A program made the position numbers and the translations under genes. Below the pieces are notes generated by a model. It did not search any database. It saw nothing but the letters and a program-made list of their open reading frames with translations, and was not told where the DNA came from. Source: Mycolicibacterium komanii (GTDB taxonomy: Bacteria > Actinomycetota > Actinomycetes > Mycobacteriales > Mycobacteriaceae). Taken from it: 64,000 nt of DNA. The stretch spans positions 186,001 to 250,000 of the forward strand of contig NZ_CVTA01000044.1 in assembly GCF_001050035.1 (NCBI RefSeq), in the 5' to 3' direction. Shown piece after piece: positions 8,596 through 17,286 of the stretch (the first letter of the stretch is position 1; every line of letters starts with the position of its first letter).

Positions 8596-9090
8596 ATGCA
8601 TCCGTGTGAACGCGTCGACCTGGGGTTCATCGAGACCGCGCCGTTCCGGTTCGTCAGCACCGTCGACCTCACGATCACACCCGAGCAGCTCTTCGAGGTC
8701 CTCGCGGATGCGGAGTCCTGGCCGCACTGGGCCACGGTGATCACCGAGGTGACGTGGACGAGCCCAGAGCCGCGGCGGGTGGGCACCACCCGCACGGTGA
8801 AGATGCGCGGCGGCATCGTCGGCGACGAGGAGTTCCTCGCGTGGAACCCCTACAGCCACATGGCTTTTCGGTTCAACGAGGCGTCGACCGGGAGCATCGC
8901 GGCCTTCGCCGAGGATTACCGGGTGGTGCAGACGCCGCAGGGCTGCCACCTGACGTGGGTCATGGCGATGAAGCCCAACGGCGTCGCCGCGCGGCTCGGG
9001 ATGTCGCTGGGCAAGCCGGTGATGGGCGCGATGTTCCAGAAGTTCCTCTACAACCTGCGCGACTACTCCGCCAAACGGTTCGCGACCTAG
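8596..9090 (+). CDS. SRPBCC (START-like) family protein, Rv2574-like
   Basis: 164-residue protein of the polyketide-cyclase/START fold. A ligand-cavity type domain begins with VSTVDLTITPEQLFEVLADAESWPHWATVI and ends with a long helix (KPVMGAMFQKFLYNLRDYSAKRF). Members bind hydrophobic ligands, and no enzymatic residues can be assigned. I chose the ATG at 8596 because a -10-like TACTGT lies eight bases upstream; a GTG at 8590 is the alternative. Its stop overlaps the stop of the convergent carboxylesterase gene by two bases. The order panE-like gene then this gene matches Rv2573-Rv2574. Confidence 0.82.
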   Translation: MHPCERVDLGFIETAPFRFVSTVDLTITPEQLFEVLADAESWPHWATVITEVTWTSPEPRRVGTTRTVKMRGGIVGDEEFLAWNPYSHMAFRFNEASTGSIAAFAEDYRVVQTPQGCHLTWVMAMKPNGVAARLGMSLGKPVMGAMFQKFLYNLRDYSAKRFAT

Positions 9091-10592
9091 TACAGGCCCG
9101 ACCAGGCCTCCCTTCGCGCGGCGTCGGGATCGGAGACGACGGTGTCGCGCGCGGACAGGATGATGCGGGTGCAACGCCGCTCGGAGTCGTAGACCGGCCA
9201 GTCGTGGCCGTTGGACCAGTGGATCTCGCCGGTCTCCCAGCCCTGGGCCGCGAAGTCGAGCCACGCGCGTTGCATGCGCCGACCGACCGCAGGCTGCAGC
9301 CGCCGCCCCAGCGGATGGATCTTGCGCCCCAGGTACGAGGCGTAGCTGTGCTGGATGTGCACGATCTCGCTGCCGTGCGTCGCGCCGAGGCCGAGCATCC
9401 GCAGGCTGAACCCGTAATGGTCGAAGCGGTACATGTGGGTCGGGGCCCGCCCGCTGTAGGCATCGGCGAACGCCCACGTCGGACCGCCGAACATCACGTC
9501 CGAGGCGAACTCGAGCAGCGCGCTTCGGCGCGGGTAGCGGGGATAGGCGGCCAGCACGCGCTGTTTGGCGTCCGGTGCGACGCGGGCGAAGTAGGCATCC
9601 ACCGCCGCCGCGGTGGTGGGCAGCATCGGGGGTTTGCCCCAGGCGAACATCGACGCTTCGTGGCTGTTGGTGCCGATGATCAGCGGCACCCGGCGCACGG
9701 CCCCGGCGCGCGCGGCATCCAGCGGATGACGCGGGAGTTGGTCGACGCCGTAGGTCAGGCCGTAGGCCAGCGTCGGCGTGGCGGCGGCGCTTTCGAGCTG
9801 CAGTCTGCCCGCAGCACGGCGCAGTTCCCGCTGCGGTAGCCCCTTGACCTCCGAGACCGGCACGTCGAGCCGGCGCACGAACTCGTGCGCCCGCTGGGCT
9901 CGGGTTTCCCGATCGGCGATCAACGGCAGCGCGGGGCTCTGCGCGATCGCGCGGCTGAACAGACCCTCGGCGGAGGGGCTGGCCAGCAGCGCGAGCACCG
10001 ACGTGCCGCCCGCGGATTCGCCGAAGACCGTCACGCGCGACGGGTCGCCTCCGAACGCCGCGATGTGGTCGCGGATCCACCGCAGCGCGGCGATCTGGTC
10101 ACGCAGGGCGAGGTTGTCGTCGAACCCGCCGCCGAGGTAGCCGAGCTCGAAACCGCCGAAGACGCCGATGCGGTAGGTGATATTGACGACGACCACATCA
10201 CCGTTGGCCGCCAGCCGCGACCCGTTGTACAGCTGGAACTGACCGGCGCCGAAGACGAACGCGCCGCCGGGGATCCACACCATCACCGGCAGCGACGCGC
10301 TGGTGTCGGGCGACCACACCGTCAACGTCAGGCAGGCCTCGTCGCGGACCTTGGGATCGTCGCGGCCGCCGCCGACGGACGACTTGCCCTGTGGCGGCAG
10401 CGGCCCGTGCTCGACCGCGTCGCGAAGGCCCGCCCACGGGCGCTTCGGCTGGGGAGCGAGGAACCGGCGTTCCCCCACCGGTTGCTCGGCGTAGGGCACG
10501 CCGCGCCACACCGCGACGCCACCCTCGGTCGTGCCGCGCAGATCACCGAGACCGGTGTGGACGACGACCGAATGTCCGACAACCGTGGCCAC
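9087..10592 (-). CDS. Type-B carboxylesterase/lipase
   Basis: 501-residue alpha/beta hydrolase of the cholinesterase-like carboxylesterase family. The oxyanion loop WIPGGAFVFG is at about 107-116 and the nucleophile S193 lies in FGESAGG. A TNSHEASMF motif supplies the acidic residue, and the likely catalytic histidine is in GATHGSEI. Early landmarks GVPYAEQPVGERRF are typical. It hydrolyses carboxylic esters, and the natural substrate is unknown. No signal peptide is visible. The GTG at 10590-10592 sits six bases from a TACGAT -10 element, so the mRNA is probably leaderless. It diverges from the zinc peptidase gene, with -10 elements that touch. It has no equivalent at this place in my memory of M. 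tuberculosis. Confidence 0.9.
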   Translation of the reverse strand: MATVVGHSVVVHTGLGDLRGTTEGGVAVWRGVPYAEQPVGERRFLAPQPKRPWAGLRDAVEHGPLPPQGKSSVGGGRDDPKVRDEACLTLTVWSPDTSASLPVMVWIPGGAFVFGAGQFQLYNGSRLAANGDVVVVNITYRIGVFGGFELGYLGGGFDDNLALRDQIAALRWIRDHIAAFGGDPSRVTVFGESAGGTSVLALLASPSAEGLFSRAIAQSPALPLIADRETRAQRAHEFVRRLDVPVSEVKGLPQRELRRAAGRLQLESAAATPTLAYGLTYGVDQLPRHPLDAARAGAVRRVPLIIGTNSHEASMFAWGKPPMLPTTAAAVDAYFARVAPDAKQRVLAAYPRYPRRSALLEFASDVMFGGPTWAFADAYSGRAPTHMYRFDHYGFSLRMLGLGATHGSEIVHIQHSYASYLGRKIHPLGRRLQPAVGRRMQRAWLDFAAQGWETGEIHWSNGHDWPVYDSERRCTRIILSARDTVVSDPDAARREAWSGLY

Positions 10593-10598
10593 GGGCGA

Positions 10599-10608
10599 AT
10601 CGTAGTGT
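10599..10608. promoter_or_regulatory. Overlapping divergent -10 elements
   Basis: On the minus strand TACGAT (10604-10599) ends six bases before the esterase GTG. On the plus strand TAGTGT (10603-10608) serves the peptidase gene at 10624. The two share bases 10603-10604, so simultaneous firing is unlikely. Confidence 0.5.
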
Positions 10609-10623
10609 GCAAAGCTGAACGCC

Positions 10624-11517
10624 ATGACCTTCAACGAAGGTATGCGGATCGACACCAGCACGACCTCGTCCAGTGGCGGCGGTGGCGGCCCCGGTCGGGG
10701 TATCGCGCTCGGTGGCGGGGTCGGTGGCCTGCTCGTCCTCGTGGTGGCGCTGTTCCTCGGTGTCGACCCCAGCTCGGTGGTGCCCCAGCAGGGCCAGTAC
10801 GACAGCCAGGGTGTCGAGTCGCCGGGCTTCGACCTCAACCAGTGCAAGACCGGCGCGGATGCCAACGCGATCCCCGAGTGTCGGGTGGTCGCGACCGGCA
10901 ACTCGCTCGACGGGATCTGGCCCCAGCTGCTGCCGGACTACACACGCCCGCGCGTCCGACTCTTCACCGGAAGCGTCGACACCCGGTGCGGCCCGGCGAC
11001 CAGCGACGTGGGCCCGTTCTACTGCCCGGTGGACCAGACCGCGTATTTCGACGTCGACTTCTTCAACGTCCTGCGCGACCAGTTCGGTTCCAGCGGTGGG
11101 CCGTTGGCGCAGGAGTATGTCGTCGCCCACGAGTTCGGCCACCACGTGCAGAACCTCACCGGCTCGCTCAGTCACTCGCAGGGCCCCGGTGCGGCGGGAC
11201 CCACCGGCGGCGGAGTGCGCACCGAACTGCAGGCCGACTGCTACGCCGGAGTGTGGGCGCACTACGCCGCCATCACCAAGCAGCAGGGCACCGACGTCAC
11301 CTTCCTGGAGCCGTTGACGGACAAGGACATCGCCGACGCGCTGTCGGCCGCCGCCTCGGTCGGCGATGACCGCATCCAGCAGCAGGCCACCGGCCGGGTG
11401 AACCCCGAGGCGTGGACGCACGGGTCCGCGGCGCAGCGGCAGAAGTGGTTCACCGAGGGATACCGCACCGGTGATCCGAAGGCGTGTGACACGTTCACGA
11501 CGAATGACCTCGGGTAG
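10624..11517 (+). CDS. Neutral zinc metallopeptidase, YpfJ family (Rv2575-like)
   Basis: 297-residue membrane-anchored protein. A glycine-rich cytoplasmic segment (residues 18-35) precedes a single membrane helix at about 33-47. The zinc motif HEFGHH begins at residue 169 in a family-typical AQEYVVAHEFGHHVQ context, with a later ELQADCYAGVWAH supplying the third ligand. Four cysteines lie in the exterior domain. The family is annotated as putative neutral zinc metallopeptidase; its substrates are unknown. The last 14 bases overlap the start of the DUF885 gene, so the two may be co-translated. Confidence 0.9.
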   Translation: MTFNEGMRIDTSTTSSSGGGGGPGRGIALGGGVGGLLVLVVALFLGVDPSSVVPQQGQYDSQGVESPGFDLNQCKTGADANAIPECRVVATGNSLDGIWPQLLPDYTRPRVRLFTGSVDTRCGPATSDVGPFYCPVDQTAYFDVDFFNVLRDQFGSSGGPLAQEYVVAHEFGHHVQNLTGSLSHSQGPGAAGPTGGGVRTELQADCYAGVWAHYAAITKQQGTDVTFLEPLTDKDIADALSAAASVGDDRIQQQATGRVNPEAWTHGSAAQRQKWFTEGYRTGDPKACDTFTTNDLG

Positions 11518-13156
11518 GACACCCACGGCCGTCGACGCCGTCGCCGAACGATACCTGGACACCCTCGCCGAGCTCGACCCTTGCGCTGCAACGGATATGG
11601 GCATCGCGGGCCACGACGAGGAGATCACCGACTACTCCCCCGAGGGCGTCGCCGCGCGGGCCGACGCCGCGCGCCGCACGTTGCGCGAACTGTCCGAGGT
11701 GACACCCGCCGACGCGGTCGACGAGGTGACCGTCGCCGCGATGCGCGATCGCCTCGGCATCGTGGTCGACCTCAACGACGCCGGGCTCGACGTCGGTGAA
11801 CTCAACGTGATCGCCTCTCCCCTGCAGTCGATGCGCGACGTGTTCGACCTGATGCCGACCGACACCGACGACGACTGGGCGGTGATCGCGCGTCGGCTCT
11901 CGCGGGTGCCCGACCGTGTCGCCGGATACGCCGAGGCGCTGCGCGCCGCGATCGCCGACGGGCATCCTCCGGCGGTGCGGCAGGTGGTGCGCGGTATCGA
12001 CCAGGCCGCGAGCATCCAGCACCTGCTGGTCGACATGGTCGCGAACGCCGTCCCCGGAAACGCGACGCTGCACGACGATCTGCAGCAGAACGCGGCGAAC
12101 GCCGCCAACGCCTACCGGGAGCTGGGCCGGGTCCTCGGCGACGAGATCGCACCGCACGCGCGTGCCGAGGACGCGGTCGGCCGGGACGTGTACCGGTTGT
12201 GGTCCCGGGCGTTCCTGGGCGCCGACGTCGACTTCGACGAGACATACGAGTGGGGTCTCGAGCGGCTGGAAAGCATTGTCGCCGAGCAGGAAACACTTGC
12301 CCAACAGTTGTATCCGGGAACGTCGATCGCCGATGCGCTGCGACGCCTGGACACCGAGGAGCGTTATCTCGTCCACGGCGTCGACGCGCTGCAGGCCTGG
12401 ATGCAGGACCTCTCCGACCGCGCGGTCGATGCGCTCGCCGACACGCATTTCGACATCGCTGAACCGCTGCGCCGGCTGGAGTGCCGGATCGCGCCGACCC
12501 ACACCGGCGGCATCTACTACACCGGGCCGTCAGAGGATTTCAGCCGTCCGGGCCGGATGTGGTGGTCGGTTCCGCACGGCGTCGACACCTTCCACACCTG
12601 GCAGGAGACGACGACCGTGTTCCACGAGGGCGTGCCGGGACACCACCTGCAGATCGGCCGTGCGGTCGTGCGCGCCGACCAGCTCAACCGGTGGCGCCGA
12701 CTGGGCTGCTTCGTGTCGGGCCACGGTGAGGGCTGGGCGCTGTACGCCGAACGGTTGATGGCCGAGCTCGGGTGGCTCGACGACCCGGGCAACCGCATCG
12801 GAATGCTGGATGCACAACGCTTTCGGGCCGCACGCGTGGTCATCGACATCGGCGTGCACTGCGGGATGACCGCACCCGACGGCGCGGTGTGGGACGCCGA
12901 CAAGGCGTGGCAATTCCTGGTGTCGCACAGCGCGATGAACGAGGAGCACCTGCAGTTCGAGCTCGACCGCTACCTCGGCTGGCCGGGCCAGGCGCCGTCG
13001 TATGCGATCGGCCAGCGGATCTGGCAACAGCTGCGCGATGAGGCGGTGGGCCGCGGGATACCGCTCAAGGAGTTCCACGACCACGCCCTGGATCTGGGCG
13101 GGTTGCCGCTCGACGTGCTCCGCTCGGCGCTGACACGCGATTTCGCTTCGGGCTGA
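11504..13156 (+). CDS. DUF885 family protein, probable metal-dependent peptidase
   Basis: 550-residue cytosolic protein of the DUF885 family. The signature VFHEGVPGHHLQIG lies at about residues 372-385, with H374, E375 and H380 as candidate metal ligands. It is followed by a GHGEGWALYAERL motif containing the downstream glutamate. The helical N-terminal half (AERYLDTLAELDPCAATDMG) is also typical. Family members are thought to be gluzincin-like peptidases; some relatives act on oligopeptides. I chose the ATG at 11504, inside the end of the preceding peptidase gene, because the N-terminus then matches the usual family start. An upstream ATG at 11471 would add eleven arginine-rich residues. Confidence 0.85.
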   Translation: MTSGRTPTAVDAVAERYLDTLAELDPCAATDMGIAGHDEEITDYSPEGVAARADAARRTLRELSEVTPADAVDEVTVAAMRDRLGIVVDLNDAGLDVGELNVIASPLQSMRDVFDLMPTDTDDDWAVIARRLSRVPDRVAGYAEALRAAIADGHPPAVRQVVRGIDQAASIQHLLVDMVANAVPGNATLHDDLQQNAANAANAYRELGRVLGDEIAPHARAEDAVGRDVYRLWSRAFLGADVDFDETYEWGLERLESIVAEQETLAQQLYPGTSIADALRRLDTEERYLVHGVDALQAWMQDLSDRAVDALADTHFDIAEPLRRLECRIAPTHTGGIYYTGPSEDFSRPGRMWWSVPHGVDTFHTWQETTTVFHEGVPGHHLQIGRAVVRADQLNRWRRLGCFVSGHGEGWALYAERLMAELGWLDDPGNRIGMLDAQRFRAARVVIDIGVHCGMTAPDGAVWDADKAWQFLVSHSAMNEEHLQFELDRYLGWPGQAPSYAIGQRIWQQLRDEAVGRGIPLKEFHDHALDLGGLPLDVLRSALTRDFASG

Positions 13157-13184
13157 GCCTCTTTCGTCGGACGTTCACACGCCC

Positions 13185-13190
13185 TAGCGT
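13185..13190 (+). promoter_or_regulatory. Putative -10 element, leaderless start
   Basis: TAGCGT lies six bases before the ATG at 13197. The gap has no Shine-Dalgarno sequence, which fits leaderless mycobacterial mRNA. Confidence 0.5.
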
Positions 13191-13196
13191 GGATGC

Positions 13197-13871
13197 ATGG
13201 AGTCCGTGACGGTCACGCCGAATCTGACCATGCTCGTCGTCAACGGATGGCAGGTCTACGCATGGCGCGACGGCGACTCGGTCACGCTGATCGACACCGG
13301 GGCGCCGGGCTCCGGCGCCGCGATCGCCGCGGCGGTACCCGGAATCGACCGGATCGTGTTGACGCACGGCCACGTCGACCACACCGGCTCGGCGGCCGAA
13401 CTGCACCGCTCGACCTGTGCTCCCGTCGTGGCCGGCGCCGCCGACGCGGCGGCCATCCGCGACGGGGCGCCGCTGCCGCCACCGGTTTTCGAGGACTGGG
13501 AGGTTCCGATCCACGCGCGCGCCGCCGCAGGCCTGCCCGACGCGGCCGACCCCGTCCCCGTCGAGAGCGAACTCCACGACGGCGACATCCTCGATTTCGG
13601 CGGCGGCGCGGAGGTGCTGTCGATACCCGGCCACACCGAGGGCAGCATCGCGATCCACCTGCCGCAGCACGGCGTCCTGCTCACCGGGGACACGATCGCC
13701 AATGTCGGAACGCTCATGCTCGGCACCTTCAACCAGGATCGTGCCCGCACGGTGGCGTCGTTCCGCAGGCTCGCCGCCCTCGACGTGGATACGGCGTGTT
13801 TCGGACACGGCGAGCCGATCGTCTCCGGTGCCGGCGCCCGGCTCCGGGAGGTCGCCGCCGCGTTGACGTGA
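13197..13871 (+). CDS. Metallo-beta-lactamase fold hydrolase
   Basis: 224-residue protein with the metal site HGHVDHTG at residues 57-64 (H57, H59, D61, H62). Later ligands are in SIPGHTEGS, LLTGDTI and the final GHGEPI. The fold is that of glyoxalase II-like hydrolases acting on thioesters, lactones or other esters; the substrate is not evident. The start appears leaderless. It begins a run of three co-directional genes, followed by an NmrA-like gene 57 bp downstream that has its own ribosome site. Confidence 0.88.
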   Translation: MESVTVTPNLTMLVVNGWQVYAWRDGDSVTLIDTGAPGSGAAIAAAVPGIDRIVLTHGHVDHTGSAAELHRSTCAPVVAGAADAAAIRDGAPLPPPVFEDWEVPIHARAAAGLPDAADPVPVESELHDGDILDFGGGAEVLSIPGHTEGSIAIHLPQHGVLLTGDTIANVGTLMLGTFNQDRARTVASFRRLAALDVDTACFGHGEPIVSGAGARLREVAAALT

Positions 13872-13928
13872 CCGACCCCATCCGAATCGCCCGACGGGTA
13901 CCGTCACCCCTGGCCGAAGGAGACACCA

Positions 13929-14675
13929 ATGCGCGTCGCAATCGCTGGAGCAACGGGAAACATCGGCGCTCGCACCGCTGCCGCGCTCGAACGCGACGGC
14001 CACGAGGTCGTTCGCATCAGTCGCTCACTCGGTGTCGACCTGATGTCCGGGGAGGGACTGGACGCCGCGCTCGTCGGGGTGCAGGCGGTCGTCGACACGG
14101 TCAGTGCGCCGCCGATAGACCGGGACCGCACCGTCGAGTACTTCGGCACCACCACGCGCAACCTGCTGGCCGCCGAGCAGCGCGCGGGTGTCGGCCACCA
14201 CGTCCTGCTGTCCATCGTCGGCATCCACGACATCGAGGGCAACCCGCACTACTCGGGCAAGCGGGAGCAGGAGCGTCTCGTCGCCGAGGGACCGGTGCCG
14301 TGGACGGTCGTGCCCGCCACGCAGTTTCACGATTTCGCGGCCATGGTCGCCGGCTGGTTCGAACAGGACGGCGTGTCGGCCATCGCACCGCTGCTCGTAC
14401 AACCGATCGCGCCCGACGACATCGCGCAGGTGCTCGCCGAGGTCGCCGTCGGGGAGCCGCAGGGCCGCCACGTGGATGTCGCCGGACCCGAGACCCAGGA
14501 CCTGGTCGACATGGCACGCCGGACACTTGCGGCCAGGGGGCAGCAACTCAAGCTCATTCCGACCTGGTCGGGGATGTTCGGGCTGTCGATGGCCGGAAAT
14601 GTGTTGCTGCCGGGCGAGAATGCCCGCATCGCCCCGACGACATTCGACGACTGGCTCGCCGCCGGCGCCAACTGA
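13929..14675 (+). CDS. NmrA-like/NAD(P)-binding SDR (atypical)
   Basis: 248-residue Rossmann protein with AGATGNIGARTAAALE at residues 6-21 (GATGNIG cofactor loop) and the atypical-SDR pattern of NmrA and isoflavone-reductase-like proteins. The motif YSGKREQERLVAEGPVPWTVVPATQFHDF marks the strand-helix before the substrate pocket. The product may be a reductase or a redox sensor, and the substrate is unknown. AAGGAG lies just before the ATG. The next gene starts 13 bp after its stop, so they are probably co-transcribed. Confidence 0.83.
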   Translation: MRVAIAGATGNIGARTAAALERDGHEVVRISRSLGVDLMSGEGLDAALVGVQAVVDTVSAPPIDRDRTVEYFGTTTRNLLAAEQRAGVGHHVLLSIVGIHDIEGNPHYSGKREQERLVAEGPVPWTVVPATQFHDFAAMVAGWFEQDGVSAIAPLLVQPIAPDDIAQVLAEVAVGEPQGRHVDVAGPETQDLVDMARRTLAARGQQLKLIPTWSGMFGLSMAGNVLLPGENARIAPTTFDDWLAAGAN

Positions 14676-14688
14676 TCAGGAGAACTGA

Positions 14689-15516
14689 ATGACGAATTCC
14701 GACACCCCGCTCGCCGGGAAAGTGGCGTACGTGACCGGCGCCGCCCGCGGACAGGGCCGTCGGCATTGCGTGCGGTTGGCCCGCGCCGGCGCCGACATCG
14801 TCGCGATCGACGCCTGCGGACCGGTCGCCGAGCACAACGGTTACCCACCGGCGCTGCCCGAAGACCTGGCCGAGACGGTCAGCCTCGTCGAAGGTGAGGG
14901 CCGCAAGATCGTCGCACACCGGGTCGACGTCCGCGACCTCACCGCACAGCAGCGGGTGGTCGCCGACGCGATCGAACAGTTCGGTCGCCTCGACATCGTC
15001 GTCGCCAACGCCGGTGTGATGAATTGGGGTCGGCTGTGGGAGATTTCGGCCCAGCAGTGGCAAGAGGTGCTCGACGTCAACCTGACCGGCGTGTGGAACA
15101 CGATCAAGGCCGTCGTCCCGCCGATGATCGAGGCGGGCAACGGCGGGTCGATCATCACCATCAGCTCGGCCGCCGGCATCAAGGCCGTCCCGGGCTGCGG
15201 CCACTACTGCGCCAGCAAGTTCGGCGTCGTCGGGTTGACCAACTCCCTGGCCGTCGAGCTCGGCGAGTTCGGCATCCGGGTCAACTCGGTGCATCCGTAC
15301 GGCACCGACACCCCGATGGGCAACGACACGTCGATGTGGCAGATCTTCGCCGACCACCAGAACTACATCCACAGTTTCTCGCCCGGCGCCTTGTCGACGG
15401 AGTCTTTGGCGGATCCGGATCTGGTCTCCGACATCGTGGTGTGGTTGGCCAGCGACGCGTCGTCTCTGGTGACGGCGGCCCAGATCCCCGCCGACAAGGG
15501 CTATCTCAAGATCTAG
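14689..15516 (+). CDS. Mycofactocin-coupled type SDR oxidoreductase
   Basis: 275-residue classical SDR with TGAARGQG at 16-23, NAG at 107-109, S160 and the catalytic Y173/K177 in HYCASK. After the second strand it has an extended insertion (about residues 42-70: ACGPVAEHN and PEDLAETVSLVEGEG). This insertion is the hallmark of the mycofactocin-dependent SDR subfamily, where NAD(H) is bound non-exchangeably and mycofactocin is the external acceptor. The C-terminal end ADKGYLKI is also usual for that group. Assignment to the subfamily is by eye. It follows the NmrA-like gene closely and ends before a strong stem-loop. Confidence 0.82.
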   Translation: MTNSDTPLAGKVAYVTGAARGQGRRHCVRLARAGADIVAIDACGPVAEHNGYPPALPEDLAETVSLVEGEGRKIVAHRVDVRDLTAQQRVVADAIEQFGRLDIVVANAGVMNWGRLWEISAQQWQEVLDVNLTGVWNTIKAVVPPMIEAGNGGSIITISSAAGIKAVPGCGHYCASKFGVVGLTNSLAVELGEFGIRVNSVHPYGTDTPMGNDTSMWQIFADHQNYIHSFSPGALSTESLADPDLVSDIVVWLASDASSLVTAAQIPADKGYLKI

Positions 15517-15527
15517 GCTCCGCGAGT

Positions 15528-15574
15528 CTGAACTTATGCACGAAATTCCAGCGAATCTTCGTGCAAAAGTTCAG
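15528..15574. terminator. 17-bp stem-loop between convergent genes
   Basis: The arm at 15528-15544 pairs with 15558-15574 at 16 of 17 positions across a 13-nt loop. It sits between the stop of the SDR gene and the stop of the convergent thioesterase gene. No T-tract follows. It is probably a bidirectional terminator or RNA end-processing structure. Confidence 0.6.
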
Positions 15575-15614
15575 TTTCGGCGGCCGACCACCGACCACCG
15601 GCCACCGGTTCGAC

Positions 15615-16499
15615 CTATAGGCGAGACTGCTGCTTGATCGCCGTATCGGTGGTGCGCAGCGGGCGGATCAGCGCGTCCTGAGTGAACGACGCGATCAGCT
15701 CACCCGCCTCGGTGTGCACGGTGCCGCGCACATAGGACATCCCGGCACCGACCTGCGTGCTCTCGTGGCCGTAGAGCAGCCACCCGTCCCATTCGAACGG
15801 CTCGTGAAAGCTGACCGACACCGTCATCGGCGCGGTCGACACGGTGACGTGCGACTGCGCGGTGCCGATGCCCTCGTGGGCACGCATCGTCGTCGAAATG
15901 CCAAGGTGCCCGGTCAGATACGCGACCAGAGCCTTGGACAGCTCCTGGCGGTCCGGGGTCTTGTCGTAGTGCACCCAGGCATACAGCTCCGGCGGCCCGA
16001 CCTCGTCGGGGCTGTTGACGTCGACGACGTCGACGAGCCGGATCTCCCTGCCCGCCATCGCCATCCCGGCGTCGTTGGCCTCGGAGTGCGACTTCACGTC
16101 GGGACGCGGCAACGCATGGCGGATGACGTCCTCGGTTGGCACGTCGGTCAGCACGGTGACCGTGATGCAGCGCTTGCCGTTCTGCTTGGCCGCGACGACT
16201 GCCGTTGCGGTGGAACGGCCTTCGTTGACGACGTCGATCTCCAACTCGACCGGCCCCGCCGCGACCATGACCGCCCGCGAGAACACCGCGTGCACCGAAC
16301 GCACCGACTTGCCCTCGAATCGCTTGGCCACCGCGACGATCGCCTGGGCGAGCACCTGCGTGCCCTCGACCACCTGCCGGTCGTCCTCGCCGGCGGGCCC
16401 GGTCTCGGCGATGAAGCGGTTCTCCCCCTCCGGCCGGACGTCGAACAAGTCGAGCATGGTGTCGACGGTCCACTGCTGTTGCGCTGAGTCAGTCGTCAT
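15615..16499 (-). CDS. Acyl-CoA thioesterase-like double-hotdog protein
   Basis: 294-residue protein with two hotdog halves. The N-terminal half contains RQVVEGTQVLAQAIVAVAKRF and VRSVHAVFSRAVM. The C-terminal half contains ELYAWVHYD and EPFEWDGWLLYGHESTQVGAGMSYVRGTVHTEAGELIASFTQDALIR, which closely resembles the TesB C-terminal pattern. It probably hydrolyses acyl-CoA or binds acyl-CoA-like substrates. The start ATG at 16497-16499 faces the TetR gene across a 77-bp gap that contains the palindrome at 16533-16547. It is therefore probably a member of the same regulon as the amidohydrolase/acyl-CoA dehydrogenase unit. Confidence 0.83.
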   Translation of the reverse strand: MTTDSAQQQWTVDTMLDLFDVRPEGENRFIAETGPAGEDDRQVVEGTQVLAQAIVAVAKRFEGKSVRSVHAVFSRAVMVAAGPVELEIDVVNEGRSTATAVVAAKQNGKRCITVTVLTDVPTEDVIRHALPRPDVKSHSEANDAGMAMAGREIRLVDVVDVNSPDEVGPPELYAWVHYDKTPDRQELSKALVAYLTGHLGISTTMRAHEGIGTAQSHVTVSTAPMTVSVSFHEPFEWDGWLLYGHESTQVGAGMSYVRGTVHTEAGELIASFTQDALIRPLRTTDTAIKQQSRL

Positions 16500-16532
16500 G
16501 ACAAGGAACAGTAACCGAGCTTCTGCAAAAGC

Positions 16533-16547
16533 GGTAACGTCGTTACC
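16533..16547. promoter_or_regulatory. TetR operator, copy 1
   Basis: GGTAACG-T-CGTTACC is a perfect palindrome with a one-base centre, lying between the divergent thioesterase and TetR genes. The same core (GGTAA-N5-TTACC) recurs at 17290-17303 in front of the amidohydrolase gene. Confidence 0.72.
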
Positions 16548-16576
16548 AGTCAATCCCGAGCCGGAAGGTGGCGACC

Positions 16577-17227
16577 ATGGCCAAGCCGAGCGGACGAGCG
16601 GCCGCGGGCGCCACACGCACGGCCGAGTCCGCCGACGCCGATCCCCGGCCCAAGCGCTTCATGAAGTCGGCGCTGGCAATCCTGGGCGAAACCGGACGCA
16701 CCGACTTCACCGTGCTCGAGGTCGTCGAGCGCTCGAAGACGTCACTGCGATCCTTCTATCAGCACTTCTCGACCAAGGACGAACTGCTCCTGGCGCTGGT
16801 CGACAAGATCATGTCCGAGTCGACGCGCCGCTGGCGCGAGGACACCGCCGACCTGCCGGCCTCCACGGCCCTGCGCGTCCTGATCGACCGGATCTGCACC
16901 CCGCCGGAGACCACCACCCAGGACAAGGTGAACCGCGGCCTGACCAACTACAACGACCGCCTCGCCGAGACGCTGCCACGTGAGTACGCCCGGGTGCTCT
17001 CACCGGTCTACGAGCTGATCAAGGACATCATCAACCGCGGTATCGCCGAGGGCGTCTTCCGCTCCGACGTCAACGTCGACGCCCGGGCCGCGCTGATCAT
17101 GCAGTCGTCGCTGGGGGCGATCCGGCTGCAGGTGCTGGGCGCCGAGCTCAGCGGTGTGCCGGTCGGCGCCGACGACATCTACGACTTCTGCCTCAGCGGG
17201 CTGACCGGGCCCGCCAACCGCGCCTGA
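16577..17227 (+). CDS. TetR-family transcriptional regulator
   Basis: 216-residue regulator. The N-terminal helix-turn-helix is in FMKSALAILGETGRTDFTVLEVVERSKTSLRSFYQHFSTKDELLLALV (about residues 28-75). An all-helical ligand domain occupies the rest. I chose the ATG at 16577 because GGAAGG lies at 16562-16567; a GTG at 16568 is possible. It lies between two copies of one palindrome, which points to autoregulation and control of both the thioesterase and the downstream catabolic operon. An acyl-CoA inducer is plausible given the regulated genes but is inference. Confidence 0.9.
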   Translation: MAKPSGRAAAGATRTAESADADPRPKRFMKSALAILGETGRTDFTVLEVVERSKTSLRSFYQHFSTKDELLLALVDKIMSESTRRWREDTADLPASTALRVLIDRICTPPETTTQDKVNRGLTNYNDRLAETLPREYARVLSPVYELIKDIINRGIAEGVFRSDVNVDARAALIMQSSLGAIRLQVLGAELSGVPVGADDIYDFCLSGLTGPANRA

Positions 17228-17286
17228 CCTGCGTCGCCACACCGAGAACCAGCCTCTCCAGGGTGGCTGTTTCTGCTGGTCCGAAC

